Assembly (NCBI GenBank): GCA_947561395.2
Contig: OX387186.1
Coordinates: forward strand, 3,998,835-4,062,834
DNA: 64,000 nucleotides
Reading direction: 5' to 3'
Origin: Buxus sempervirens
Lineage: Eukaryota > Streptophyta > Magnoliopsida > Buxales > Buxaceae
Of this stretch, positions 35,038 through 46,661 are shown piece by piece. Under the pieces are notes generated by a model. That model had not been told where the DNA came from, searched no databases, and saw only the letters and a list, made by a program, of their open reading frames with translations. Within the stretch, counting starts at the first letter, position 1, and each line of letters begins with the position of its first letter. The position numbers were made by a program, and so were the translations under genes.

Positions 35038-35635
35038 TCAAGCTTTAGACATCGGCTTGGGTTTAACCACCTGTAGATAAATTAACAGTTTCATAGATTT
35101 ATTTAATTTTTTTTTAGGAATTTTATTATATTTATGACATGGGTCTACTTTACCTGCAAATCTAGAGGTAATGGAAGTTTGGTTTCTCCCATTTTTGTTG
35201 CTAAAGAAAAGGAAGAAACAGACAGTAGCAGGAAGATCCATTGCTTTCCACACTATAAATCCTGCAATAAACAACAAACTAGAACACGAATGAACAACCA
35301 AAACACAAGATAAAATAAAAGACAAAAAATTAACATTTCCCAATTTGGGTATAAAATTAACTTACAGTAATCTGATGTGAATTGATCAAGATAATTCATA
35401 GCTAAACAGGCTATTAGTGGCATGAAGCTGTAATAGTGATGAACCTTCAAAAACCACGAAACAAAGAAATCAAGCTAAAAATACCTAAAAAGAGAATAAG
35501 ATAATAGATTATACATGTACATGAAGACTCCGAAATATAAAACCCACCTTGTAAATCCACTCAACTGAGTCGTTACTAGCGAAGACATCAAGGTCGCCGG
35601 ACTCATAGGCTACTCAAGTGGCTCGACAATGGGAT
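35038..35635 (-). pseudogene. Captured host-gene fragment inside the MULE-like element
   Basis: Minus strand, exon-like blocks with splice signals: one ending 'GDLDVFASNDSVEWIYK' then GT (35549), a second at about 35366-35443 'VHHYYSFMPLIACLAMNYL' with a GTAAGT donor, a third at about 35152-35270 'FIVWKAMDLPATVCFFLFF' and a fourth 'VVKPKPMSKA'. Joining blocks two and three gives a stop at the junction, so it is not an intact gene. The first block is also present in the left inverted repeat (32645-32718), differing mostly at third codon positions. I do not recognise the parent gene; the hydrophobic blocks suggest a membrane protein. Confidence 0.55.
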
Positions 35636-36399
35636 CTGTTTGAAGGAAAATAATAATAAATCAAAAATGAACAAAGACCTCTCAGATTGCTAAACAAATT
35701 TGGCATATTAAAACGAAAGACCCACTTTCTCAAATCCGTATCTTAAGGCGTATAATGTGTGGATTTGAGATTGACCTAAAGGATTAAGATAGAGATCTGT
35801 CTTCCTTTCTTCAGATTTGCTTTCAAGGAGTGGTAGGTCTAAAGAAAGGATGGCAGATCTGAAAAAAAGGAAGAGAAAAGCTTCACAGTTCATACCTTCT
35901 TGGACCAGATATGGAGAAAACCAATTTGCAGATACATGAATTGAGAAGAGGAACATCGATTTCCCTATCTAATAGAAAGAGAGATACAAAGACGCACCGC
36001 CATCGTCCGAAGCCTTTTGCCTTCATTTCCAGTTCAAGGTGCTCTCCAAGCCTTCCGATTTTCAAATGAAAAGGGGAAAATGACAAAAATTTTGGAGGGA
36101 ATGTTTTCTCTTTCTTCCTGATGGAATTTAATTTCCATTGCCACGTTAACGTTATCGTCAAGTTTCTTTTGTGTTTCCGTTAATTGTCTTGAAAACGATG
36201 AGAGAGCTTATAGGACACGTGTTTCAATCCTGTAAATGCACACCTCCGCAGGATCCCATCCGACAAAACGAGGCTGTCTGCGCCCAACAAAGTCCTCTGA
36301 TACGTCTGTACGAAGTCAATCCGGTCTACGCTGCAACTCGCTGCTCTAATAATTGCTTTACTCTTCTGAAAGGGGGTTAGAGGAGTTTTCAGTACAGAG

Positions 36400-37005
36400 A
36401 TGGGGATCTGGGATGTAATCAACTCCACGACCGATGCGATCAAGCGAAAAGTTCCCGATCCAACTCCCGTTACCGACGCGTGCCGGAAGTCCTACGATCA
36501 TGGTTTTTTGGTGTTTGCCAAGTTAGGCTACACTGTGCGTGTCCATGGAATTCGGAAGCTCGACGATTGTTTTTCCGATCCTCAAGCCCGGCAAAACATT
36601 GTCTGCCATCTAAACAGCGTAGCCCAACACGTTGTGATCTATGGTGTCGAAGAAGGAGTCAAATTTGTGCCAGGTCCGCTCTCTCTGTCTCTGTCTCTCT
36701 CTCTCTCTCATACACACACTATTGTTTTGGTTGGACATTAAATCTGCTGCGACTTCTTATTCTTTTCCTTGAACTCGTCGACTGTAGGTGGAGGCCGGCT
36801 TTGTAGGAGAGTGCTGCACTCTCTCAACGAGAACAAGACATCCGAACATAAGAAGAAGGTCGAACGCGTTCCGGAAGAGATCAAGGTGTTGCAAGCAGAG
36901 ATTATGAAATTGAAAGAAGAGAATGAGAAACTCTGGGAAGAAATCCGCAATATCAAAGCTTTAGTTGAGCCTAAGAAAGCGGAGCCTTCCAAGACATTGG
37001 GATAG
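36400..37005 (+). CDS. MGIW-family protein, copy C, shortened to 163 residues
   Basis: Exons 36400-36673 and 36788-37005. Exon 1 is the most diverged ('PDPTPVTDACRKSYDHG', 'FLVFAKLGYTVRVHGIRKL'), exon 2 nearly matches copy B. A 2-base deletion relative to copy B just after 'EPSKT' brings in an early TAG, so the protein ends ...PSKTLG and lacks the last 30-50 residues of the other copies. It keeps the coiled coil. It may be a decaying copy or a short functional form. Confidence 0.6.
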
Positions 37006-37235
37006 GTTCTTTCAGGACACAGGAACTGGTGAAGGATGGCATCAACTTTATGCTTGGATTTAGAAATTATTGGAAGGTGATGGTGAAGATGATAATGGTA
37101 GTAATATGTATGATCATAAGTGTATTAACATTAGATGAGTTATACTCCACTTAGAATAGTCGTTTACTGGACCTATTTTCATGAATTTTCTCATGTTTTT
37201 TTTTCAGCCATGGCTACTAGTGTTTGCTTCTTCTT

Positions 37236-38860
37236 GTTTTTTTTTTTGATAATGAAATGAGGACAGCCTTATATTACTACCTGTTTCTGACAAATATCCT
37301 TCCACAGAGATCATCTAGCTAATAGAGCCAAATACAAAAAAAAGGGCTTTTCGTAACCAAGTACATTGATATCCATCTATAGCAAAATTTGCCAAAAGAT
37401 CCGCCACATGATTGCCCTGACGATAAATGTGAGCAAATTTTATTGAAGAGAATTGTGAAATCTGTTGTTTAATCAATCCCATAATATCACTAAGCCTTCA
37501 CTGTTCCTCTTCACTCTGGTTAAAAAAGAGTTGTATGAGAACAAGACAATCACCTTCAAGAATAAGATGGGAGACGCCTAAAGCCTCAGCCATCCGCAGC
37601 AGTTCTTCCAGAACAGCTATAGCCTCTGCTTGAATTGCACATTGAGCCCTTGTCTTTATTGAAAAGCAACCCGGAAAATTCCTAAAGCATCCCTGCAAAT
37701 CCCTCCAGCTCCTGCTTCCCCGTTAGACCTCCTCAAAGCGCCATCAAAATTGAGGAGAAGGACATTTCCATACTACCTGCCCCATCTGATCTCGGTTGGG
37801 ATCTTGACCAACTAAAGAGTTAGAATTGAATTAGAGTTTTTAATTGCTTTAACATCTGCAAGATAATTTTGAAATAATCTGCAAGCAATCTGAATAAGTG
37901 GAACCTTACCTTCACATACTACTTCATTTCTTATGTTCCAAATCGTCCACCCAAAGCAAGCCACATAACTTAAAAACTCCATCAGATTGAAGGACGAGTG
38001 AGGAGGCTTAATATTGAATAGGTTAACGAACCATGCATTAAAGTCTTGTTGTGGTCCATACTGTTGGGTATCGCCTCCTATACATTTGAACCATACTTCT
38101 CGACTGAACGGAAAAGAAAGCCACAAATGCTCCAAAGTTTCAATGTGTTCATCACATAGTCTGCAGTCTGCACACACCTTCTACTCCACCCATTCTTTGC
38201 AAAAAAAAAAAAAAATTTTGACGTAGGAAGAGCTGATTGTAAACATTTCCATAAAAACAATCTAATTCTCACGGGGCAACATAATTTCCATATTTTGTTC
38301 CATTTAATAGTAGGAGGAGAAAATTGAGATAATAAAAATAAGTGATAAGCAGATGCTACCATGAAATCCCCCGATGATGTGAACCTCCATATTCTCTTAT
38401 CTTTGTGAAGCCGAGGATCAATATTAGTGGTAATTATTTGGTGTACCACATCTTCATCCCAAAACTGCTGAAGAAGTGAATCATTCCATTCCAAGCTACC
38501 CTCCTGAAACAGTTCAGAAACTGTAGTCAGCTAAAACATATTTAAATTTCTTGATATAGAGATTTTTTTGCACCTTTTCAGCTGCCCATACATCTTCCAG
38601 AATATCCAGCTCTTGCCCATTTGCCAATATCCACGCACTCCCTGTTTGAACCTAGGGAATTAATTTGTGTATTTGCTTCCAGACCCAGGAATCTTTAGCA
38701 AGAACATGACTTTTAACAAAAACAGTGTTTGGGATATCTATCTTTCATGATCCTTACCCATAGCCCATCCGTATGTATCGCCAGTTTCCACACTAGCTTT
38801 AAAATCAGAGCTTTGTTCATAAGCTTGGGTCTTCGAATAGAAAGGCCTCCTTTACTTCTT
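37236..38860 (-). mobile_element. L1-type LINE, 3' part (copy in unit C)
   Basis: Minus strand: 'GGLSIRRPKLMNKALILKL', then the zf-RVT-like region ('FRLWKCLQSALPTSKF'-type, C..C...H...W pattern) and the RNase H domain, ending in a poly(A) tail at 37236. It is the same family and insertion point as the LINE in unit B, but longer. Interrupted by another LINE at 38861-41245; its 5' remainder is at 41246-41706. Several frame breaks, so dead. Confidence 0.85.
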
Positions 38861-41245
38861 TTTTTTTTTGAAAAGAAAATGTAAACAGCTTCATTCATGA
38901 AATAAAACGTGAGGTACATCTTCCACTTACATCATCGATTAGACATGAATTTAAACAATGTGGGGGTCTGTTATACCAAGTACAAGAGTAACAATCAAGC
39001 CCAAAATTTGCAAGTAAATCTGCTGCTTGGTTAGCTTCCCTAAAGACGTGGGAGATCCTAACGATAGTAAAACTTCTAATCAACTCCTGAATCTGTTCCA
39101 AATATGCACTGATTTTCCAAGGAGGGAAAGCTGAATGTGAGGAGATAAGTTGAATTAAAGCTAAAGAGTCACCTTCAAGCTGAATATTCTGACAATTTAA
39201 ACTCTTCGCTAATTTGAGTGCTTCAAGAGCTGCCATTGCTTCCGCCTCTATGGCAGATTTAGGCCCCAATTTTACAGCAAATCCTCCAAGAAAAGTTCCC
39301 GATTCATCTCTGCACAATCCTCCTGCTGCTGCTTCCCCTAAAGAACCACGGGATGCTCCATCGAAATTCACTTTGACAAAAGAATGTTTTGGTGTTTCCC
39401 AGCCCACCATGATTTCTTTCTTTGTCCTTTGTTTGCTTATCTTTAGTTCTTTTATCTTCTTAGAGTCCATTTGCAATTGGTGGATGTGGGAACAAGTCCC
39501 TTCAACTGATGGAGTAATGCCTTCAAAGAGTGCTTTATTTCTGGTCGTCCATATTGCCCATGCCACATTTGCACAACCTGTAATCACATCAAAATAATGT
39601 AAGTCCCATGAACTATAATCCATAACTAACAGAGTTTGGAACCATTTGTAGTAATCTTCTGTGGGGCCTGCTTGTTGTGTTGTCCCTCCCATCGTACTAA
39701 TCCATACAGCTCTTGAAAATGGACATTCAAGCATGAGGTGTTCTAGAGTTTCCTCCTGCATGTAACAGAGCACACAATTATCATTAAAACCTCCTATTCT
39801 AGAATTCAAAAACTTGTTAGTCAGGACAGCATTTTTAAGGCATTTCCACATGAATAATTTTACTCTTGGCTGGCACCAAATATGCCAACAAGTTAACCAT
39901 GATTTAGCATCCAATTTACTCGGGGCTTCTTCAGAAAGGATAGATCTATATGCTGAAGCGACTGAGAAGATCCCATTTGATGTAGGCATCCAACTTGGAG
40001 AATCAGCTTGTAGGGATACTCGGATAGGAACATGCATGATTCTTTGGGCCATTGCAACTCCCCACAGATTCTCTATTAGGTTCAAATTCCAACTTCTATC
40101 ATCCTGACATATGATTTCGCTTACCTTGCTAATGTTGACATTTGAAGGCACAGGTGGGAAAATTACTGTACCCTTATGATCTATCCAATTATCTGAGATG
40201 ATGTTGACCTTTTCCCCATTAACAACATTCCACCAAATATTTTTTTTAAGATGACCCCTAAGAGAGCAGACTTGTCGCCACACAGCTGAATGGGATTGAC
40301 GACATGGTGCTTCAAGAAAAGGCTTTTGTTGACAGTACATGTCTTGCATTAACTTCACCCATAAGCCTTGGTTTTCTCTAACCAAATTCCATGCCAATTT
40401 CAGTTGGAGAGCTTTATTAAACACCTCAGCTCTCTTGATGTTGAGGCCTCCAGATCTACAGCTTTGGGTAAGTCTTTCCCAACAAACAGAGTGGATGGGA
40501 TTTGATACTCCTTTTTTGAACCAAAAGAACTCCCTAGCCAATTGATCCAGCTTGTGTAACACTGATTGAGGCAACTTATAACAACTCATGAAGTGAACTG
40601 GTTGGGCTGCAAGAACAGAATTTATCAGTGTTGTTCTTCCCATTTGTGACAAGAGTTGTGCTTTCCATCCAGCTAACTTTGCCATGTACCTGTTCAATAA
40701 ATCCACACAGTCAGTCCTTTTAGGCTTCCATCCCATAATAGGCAAACCCAAGTATTTTCCCATTTCCTTCTTAAGAGGTGTATTAAAAACTTTACACAGT
40801 TCATTTTTAATGGATCTTGGAACATTTAAACTGAACTGAATAGCTGATTTATTGTTGTTGATTCTAAGACCAGATTCAATACAAAACTTATGTAAAAGTC
40901 TCATCATCACATGGCATTCATTAACATTTGTTTTACCTAGCAAGATGACATCATCGGCATACATAAGATGAGTTAGAGAAATACCTCCCCTCCTTAACTT
41001 TAGCCCATTGATTCTTCCATCAGATTCTGCTCTACAGAGAGCCAAAGACAAAGCTTACTGGCTTAAAATGAATAGGTAAGGGGAAAGTGGATCACCTTGT
41101 CGGATACCTCTCTTTGGGACAATGCATCCAGTCGGTTTCCCATTTATGATCACACTATAAGTAACTGACTGGACACACTGCATTATAAGCTTAACCTGAA
41201 AACTTCCCAAACCATGAGCTTTTAAACAAGCTTCCAAAAAATTCC
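38861..41245 (-). mobile_element. 5'-truncated L1-type LINE nested in the preceding LINE
   Basis: An open frame of 718 codons on the minus strand (38895-41051) holds the second half of the reverse transcriptase ('LTHLMYADDVILLGK', catalytic YADD), thumb ('LLSQMGRTTLINSVLAAQP'), zf-RVT ('CVLCYMQEETLEHLMLECPF') and RNase H ('KVNFDGASRGSLGEAAAGG'). Upstream in the same frame, past one TAA at 41055-41057, lies 'GIRQGDPLSPYLFIL' of the palm. The poly(A) tail is at about 38861. The endonuclease and start of the RT are missing, so it arrived truncated. It is the best-preserved LINE here and thus probably the youngest. Confidence 0.9.
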
Positions 41246-41706
41246 AGATTTAAGACAATAACTATGAATAGACAGCCCGACAAACTGAATAGACAGCCCG
41301 AGAGTCTTCACTTGATCTCCAAAATAAATTCCTAGCCAGTCCTTCCATCTTTGTAATAACACCCATTGGAAATTCATAACAACTCATCAAGTGTAAGGTT
41401 TGAGAATTAAGTACCGAGTTTATTAGCGGGAGTCTTCCCATTTGAGAGAGCAGTTTGGACTTCCAACTTGCAAGTCTAGCCACCATTGTTGTTAACATAT
41501 CCATGCCTCTTGATAGGTTGGCATCCTCCTCAACACTGGAACTCCCCGATATTTATCAATGGATTGAGATGAGGAAATATTGAATATCCTTTTGATGTTT
41601 ACCCGACTTTGTCTTGAAGTGTTCCTGCTAAATTGAATAGAAGATTTGGAGTTATTAATACATTGGCCAGATTTAAGACAATAACTATGAATAATTCGAC
41701 AAATCA
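41246..41706 (-). mobile_element. 5' remainder of the interrupted L1-type LINE
   Basis: Minus-strand frames 'RIIHSYCLKSGQCINNSKS' and 'LLSQMGRLPLINSVLNSQT' match the region of the nested LINE just after YADD, so this piece precedes 38860 in the same element. The first 25 bases repeat 41667-41693 (see findings). Element truncated at about 41706, where unit-type spacer resumes. Confidence 0.8.
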
Positions 41707-42157
41707 CACTTGTCCGTGTATCTAATATGTGAACATATCAATTGGAGTGACTTCCTGTTTGATCTTTATGTAAATATGTGAACATATATATTATTCATCA
41801 TGTGCACACATTAGCCTCGTACTTACACGTGCGCGTGCACATGCTCTATCATTGGAATAGCCGTTCACAGTGGGAGATATGCTGGTGATTAATATAGCTA
41901 GTAGAGTGCATGTGTATTAGTGCATTTAGAAAAAGAAGGGATTTCGAGAAAGGGAAGGATGTAGACAAATGGTAAAGGACATGAGGCAAGAGAAAACAGT
42001 TTTGTAATTGCTTAAGTTTTAAATGAATTAAGATTAATATCTATACCATATGGAACGAATATAGGCCATTCAAAAATGTGCTAACCATAATGTGTGACTT
42101 TCCTATGAAGCATGATAAGATTCATTAATAAAATAGGTATAAGAGTCACTGCTGACA
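41707..42157. other. Spacer between units C and D
   Basis: 41706-41836 repeats the spacer at 23415-23550. The rest shows no gene. A 'CTAGTAGAGTGCATGTG' stretch at 41902 faintly resembles the Helitron ends at 2644 but could not be confirmed. Confidence 0.4.
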
Positions 42158-43080
42158 TGCACAAACTAGAAACATCATGTTGGAGCAAGGATGCCATGCT
42201 CAGGCATGGCCAAATTTACGAGGTGCGCATATGCCATGCCATGCTCAAGGGCGGCTAAATTGTGTCGTGTTGGATCAGGTACGAAGCATGAAACTATTTC
42301 ATTCATCGATATTGTTAATCATATAAATGCAAGCAAGTTGGCAGGTCAGGTTACAAACTACTAGCTTTAAGTTATATGGATCTAGTTTCAAATGTATTAA
42401 TTTATTAAACATTACAGTATTTAAGATTAGTAAGTTGGTAAGAAGCCACATATTGACCTCGATCCTTCAATCTGTTTGGGTTTGCAACATAATATGAGAA
42501 GTAAAACTTAAGTGGAAGTAGATTCCGCAAGTGGGATTTGCAAAAGAAGAAGCCGTTATGTAAAACCTTCCATTATCTCTCACTAGGTTTTTTCCTCATG
42601 ATGCGTCTTACCAAGGAAGCGAGCGTCTCAAAAATATAAAATTCATGACATTCACAGGATACAAGGTATTAAAAGTTCCTACTTTTCCGAGACAGAAAGT
42701 AGTGAGAATGGTCAAGTCCTCTCGTTTGATGAGCGGAAGTGCATTCGTCAACCAAATGACCAATGAAGTCCCATGAAAGTAGATTCAAATTATGGAAGGT
42801 TAAGGCCAACAGCAAATGAACCTTGTACGTAGGAACCACGAATGACTTGGGGGATCGGATCTGTAGATGTAGCAAGGATCAAATTGCATGTGTCATTCCT
42901 TGTAGAATCAATCCCTGTGTAAAATGATGCACCTATACATAATGTTATAGGCGATTTCAATTTGGCATAGTAACAGGTGAAGAAGATGTTTTACTAACAA
43001 AACTCCGTTTCATTCCTAGATGTGTTCACATCCTTTATCGTTGGACTAAATCTTTCAGTAAAGGGCTCCCATTGATTTTA
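42158..43080. repeat. Upstream block of the MGIW cluster, unit D
   Basis: Colinear with unit A 20687-21735, but lacks the left arm of the foldback element and keeps the sequence that the MULE-like element interrupts in unit C (42940-42985). Confidence 0.85.
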
Positions 43081-43323
43081 AGTTCAAAAATGCTGGTAAT
43101 ATTATCAGTATATGAAATAGACCTACGTATATGCAACAAATTACTCATTTTTAAATATTTTCTAAAATATCACTATTTTTCAATTACTGATAATTAATAA
43201 ACTGATCTGAATTATTTGCAAAACGTGTCACTAAAAGCAAATTTTCTTTACACTATTTCTAATTTTCTATGCGTCTGTACGATGTCAATCCAGTCTACGC
43301 TGCAGCTCGCTACTCATTAATAA

Positions 43324-43376
43324 TGGACTCAAATCATCTACGGTTGAGCCTGTAAATTGGCTCAACCGTATCCAAT
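43324..43376. mobile_element. Partial MITE, same family as 22912-23086
   Basis: 'AATCATCTACGGTTGAGCC', 'TGTAAATTGGCTCAACCGT' follow the order of the MITE terminal repeat ('AATCATCTACAATTGGACC', 'TGTAAAATGGTCCAACCGT'). Only one arm remains. Confidence 0.5.
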
Positions 43377-43450
43377 AAGGGAAGGGTTGCCTGTCTAGAT
43401 TAATTACTTTACTCTTCTGAAAGGGAGGTAAAGGAGATTTCATTACAGAG

Positions 43451-44085
43451 ATGGGAATCTGGGATGTAATCAACTCCACGACCGATGCGATCAAGCGAAA
43501 AGTTCCCGATCCAACTCCCGTTACCAGCGCCTGCCGGAAGTCCTACGATCTTGGTTCTTCGGCGCTTGCCAAGGTCGACAACGCTGTGCGTGTCCATGGA
43601 ATTCAGAAGCTCAACGATTGTTTCTCCGATCCTCAATCCCGTCAAGACATCGGCCGCAATCTGACCAGTGTAGCCAAAAACATGGCGATCTATGGTGTCG
43701 AAGAAGGAGTCAAACTTGTCCCAGGTCTGTTCTCTCTCTCTCTCTGTTTTTTTGGTTGTATATGAAATCTGCTGCGACTTCTTTTCCTTGAAAGTCGTCG
43801 ATTGTAGGTGGAAGCCTGGTTTGTAAGAGTGTGTCGAAATCTCTCAACGAGAACAAGAGATCGGAACATAACAAGAGACTCGAACACGTTCCGGAAGAGA
43901 TCAAGGTGTTGCAAACAGATAATATGAAATTGCAAGCAGAGAATAAGAAACTCTGGGAAGAAATCCACAATATCAAGGCCTTAGTTGAGCCTAAGAAAAT
44001 GGAGCCTTCGAACACATCTGGCTTAGGTTCTGTCAAGACACAGGAAATCGACATATTCTATGACGAAGGAGTTTATGGGTTTTAG
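43451..44085 (+). CDS. MGIW-family protein, copy D, 183 residues
   Basis: Exons 43451-43724 and 43808-44085, phase 1 intron. Exon 1: 'MGIWDVINSTTDAIKRKVPD', 'VTSACRKSYDLGSSALAKV', 'RVHGIQKLNDCFSDPQSRQ', 'YGVEEGVKLVPG'. Exon 2: 'GGSLVCKSVSKSLNENKRS', coiled coil 'EEIKVLQTDNMKLQAENKK', ending 'YDEGVYGF'. It shares the 'GGSLVCKSV' exon 2 start with copy A. It looks intact. The orphan exon E follows 286 bp downstream. Confidence 0.75.
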
Positions 44086-44371
44086 GCCAGATTATCTGAT
44101 TCAGAAATTATTGCAAGGGTGATGACGACGACGATGGTGGTAGTAATATGTATGATATCATAAGGTTATTGACATTGGACGAGTTATAAACCACTGGCTC
44201 ACTGGAACCTATGTTCATGAATTTTTCTTTCTTTTTCTTTTTCTCTACCCATGGCAACTTAAATGATTTACCATACCGAAAGATTTCTATCTCTTTCTCT
44301 CTCATTACTGATTTGATTCTACATAAAGTCTGTAACTCCGTGTTCCTTTTCTTGAAACTCGTCCATGGTAG

Positions 44372-44547
44372 GTGGACGCCTGGTTTGGAACATTGTGTCG
44401 AAATCTCTCAACCAGAACAAGGGATCCGAACATAACAAGAGACAGGAAGACGTTCCGGAAGAGATGAAGGTGTTGCAAGCAGAGAATATGAAATTGCAAG
44501 CAGAGAATAAGAAACTGCGGGAAGAAGTCCCCAAATCAAGGCTTTAA
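44372..44547 (+). CDS. Orphan second exon E of the MGIW family
   Basis: Preceded by a pyrimidine-rich stretch and the acceptor ATGGTAG|GTGG, in the same phase 1 as other second exons. Encodes 'GGRLVWNIVSKSLNQNKGS', 'VPEEMKVLQAENMKLQAEN', 'REEVPKSRL', then a stop. There is no first exon between D and E, so it can be expressed only if spliced to exon 1 of copy D in place of D's own exon 2. Otherwise it is a relic of a lost copy. Confidence 0.55.
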
Positions 44548-46661
44548 TAGTGCCTAAGAAATTAAAACCTTTTAACACATCTGGATTTATGAAACCAATG
44601 CCTATGAACTTACCTTCCTCTTTCATGTCAACTTGTATTGTGTGGTTCAAAATGCTATGTCAGTTTGGATTAAATGTCATTTCTATCAAAGTGGAGCTGG
44701 CAACACAAATCTTGTTTCTTCAAGCTTTATATGCACATACTTGTATGTGTCTCCATCCTGCTCCATATGCGCATGCTTGTACTTGAACATACGTGTGTAA
44801 CGCCTCCATCCTTACAACAATAACATTGTCCGCTTTTGTTTATCCTTGTTGTTTGAGAGAGTCACAACTCACAAATTATATATAGACCTTCATCTTCTCC
44901 TCCCTGAGTAACGTGGGATTCATCAACGTCTACATCCCACATTTCCTGTCAGGGTTCAGTTCTGATACCATTTTTTACCTTTACCTTTTCCTCCCTTAAG
45001 GAATGTGGCACCAACTAATGTCCAGGGTTTGGTTCTAATACCATTTTTAATGCCTTGATATTTACAACAACGATATTGTCTGCTTGAGCCTTTCAAGTCT
45101 CACAGTTTTATTCTTAGGTTTTATGTCAAAATGCCTTGTTGCTTGAGGAAGTCACAAGCTTACGAATATAGACCTTCACCTTCTCCTTTATGAACAATGT
45201 GAAATTTGGAATCTCACAATGTGCACATGCTCTATTATTAAAATAACCGATCAAACATGAAATCACCCAAGGCGATAAGCTTTTATTATGGGTGCAAACA
45301 TGCCATGAAGGAAGTTATATGGCCTAATTCTACTGGGGAAAGCAATTTTGGGACCAAGTGTCCGTACAGAGCACCTCTTAAATAGGGGGAAAAACGAAGA
45401 ACTTTTGTTAGAAAAGATGTCTATAGTTAAAAGGTCACATAACGGGAAAGCAAAAATCGAAGTATTTATATTGGATGATATATCTATATCACGACGAATG
45501 GATGCATAAAAGGGCTACTTAATGATAATATTCGCCTGGATAAAAATGTTAAAAAGGTCAATTAGAATTTCCTCAACAGGGGTAGTTTGTACAAACCGCT
45601 TTTTCAAAGTCCCTAGTTGACTCGGTACGGATCTAATTTTACTTTTTGTGTAAATGGGTCGAATTCTGTACAGATTTGTTAATATCTAATTTTACTGTTT
45701 GTGTAAATCGGAATTCGAACCGATTATCCGGTGGATCTTTTACATTTGAATCCATATTCAATTCGAATTGAATCCACTGATTATCCAAATCCGATTAGAT
45801 AATATTTGAAGAAAAATTAAAATATTATAATCCTCAAGTTTGTGGATCAAATAAGGATATATTAATTTAAATCTATCCTATTTCATGACCTTAAAACAAC
45901 AAATAATATATGGAACCTTCATTCCTCCAATATTAATATACAAAAAGGCTTAAAAAAAGGCCTAAAAGAACATAGCATATACATAAAATAAATGGTCGGA
46001 TCTTTATCGGGTTTAATATGTATGATTTCATATTCGAATACGAATATAATCGAATTCGTATTCCGGTAATCGGATATAAACTAGGATCCATATTCAGATA
46101 ATCAGGTCACTATTCGGGTTGGATTCAGATCTTTATTCGATCTATTGACTGTCCTAAGTCAAACTTATGTTTGCCATGCATTATTTGAAATTGTCTATGA
46201 TATTATATAGAAGACGCCGTTTGTTCTAGTTGTTAAGAGTCTCAAGATGTCACTTTTGAGACTTGAGTTCAAGCCATCTCTCACTCCATATTCTTAAGGT
46301 AGGGTGTCTCTCTTAGATAGCAACCGGCTTGTTAGTTATGGACGAGTACGTAGAAGATTTGATTCTAAAAAAGAGAATATCGCACATCTTGCAGCGCGAA
46401 AAATGTGTAGTGCATGTACAACAAAAGAGAGCTGCGTATGTACAACAAAAGAGAACTGATGTGTATCCCACAAAAATAAATTTTTATTATACGGACGCCA
46501 TATGCGCAACAACGATCGTCGGTAAGGTGGTGGGTGTGCCAAAACGAAATGTAAGGGTAAAAGTGTAATTTCGGGTAAGTTTCTGAAGTGATTTGGATCT
46601 TCGCTTCGGCTCTCCTTTTCTTCTTTCGCGAATCCTCGACGCACTCTCTGAAGTCTGATCG
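44548..46661. other. Intergenic with old repeats, no gene seen
   Basis: Two diverged copies of a roughly 150-bp unit lie at about 44805-44945 and 45050-45215 ('AACAAYRATATTGTCYGCTT', 'TATAGACCTTCA'). From 45630 to 46140 is very AT-rich sequence with direct repeats of 'ATCTAATTTTACT' (45631, 45694) and many 'ATTCGAAT'-like words, probably an unclassified old transposon. Two 20-bp tandem copies containing TGTACAACAAAAGAGA lie at 46416-46453. The last 100 bases are the leader of the next gene. Confidence 0.45.

Larger units (their letters stand above)
27131..36118. mobile_element. MULE-like DNA transposon with long terminal inverted repeats, split by an LTR retrotransposon
   Basis: Left inverted repeat: 27131-27249 plus 32277-32718. 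Right inverted repeat: 35566-36118. Each is about 555 bp and they match in inverse order, starting GGAAGAAAGAGAAAACATTC on the outside. Without the inserted retrotransposon the element is about 4 kb. Long inverted repeats suggest a Mutator-like element. The interior (32719-35565) shows no transposase that I can recognise, but the right side contains an intron-bearing host-gene fragment, as in Pack-MULEs. The expected 9-bp target duplication was not found, so the right boundary may be rearranged. Confidence 0.65.

Noticed and set aside
41902-42060. Possible degenerate Helitron (CTAGTAGAGTGCATGTG)
   Set aside because: Hairpin too weak, flanking base does not fit, no 5' end.
46329-46568. 79-codon frame just upstream of the complex I gene
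   Set aside because: It contains a 20-bp tandem repeat, has no recognisable domain and sits in the promoter; more likely chance.
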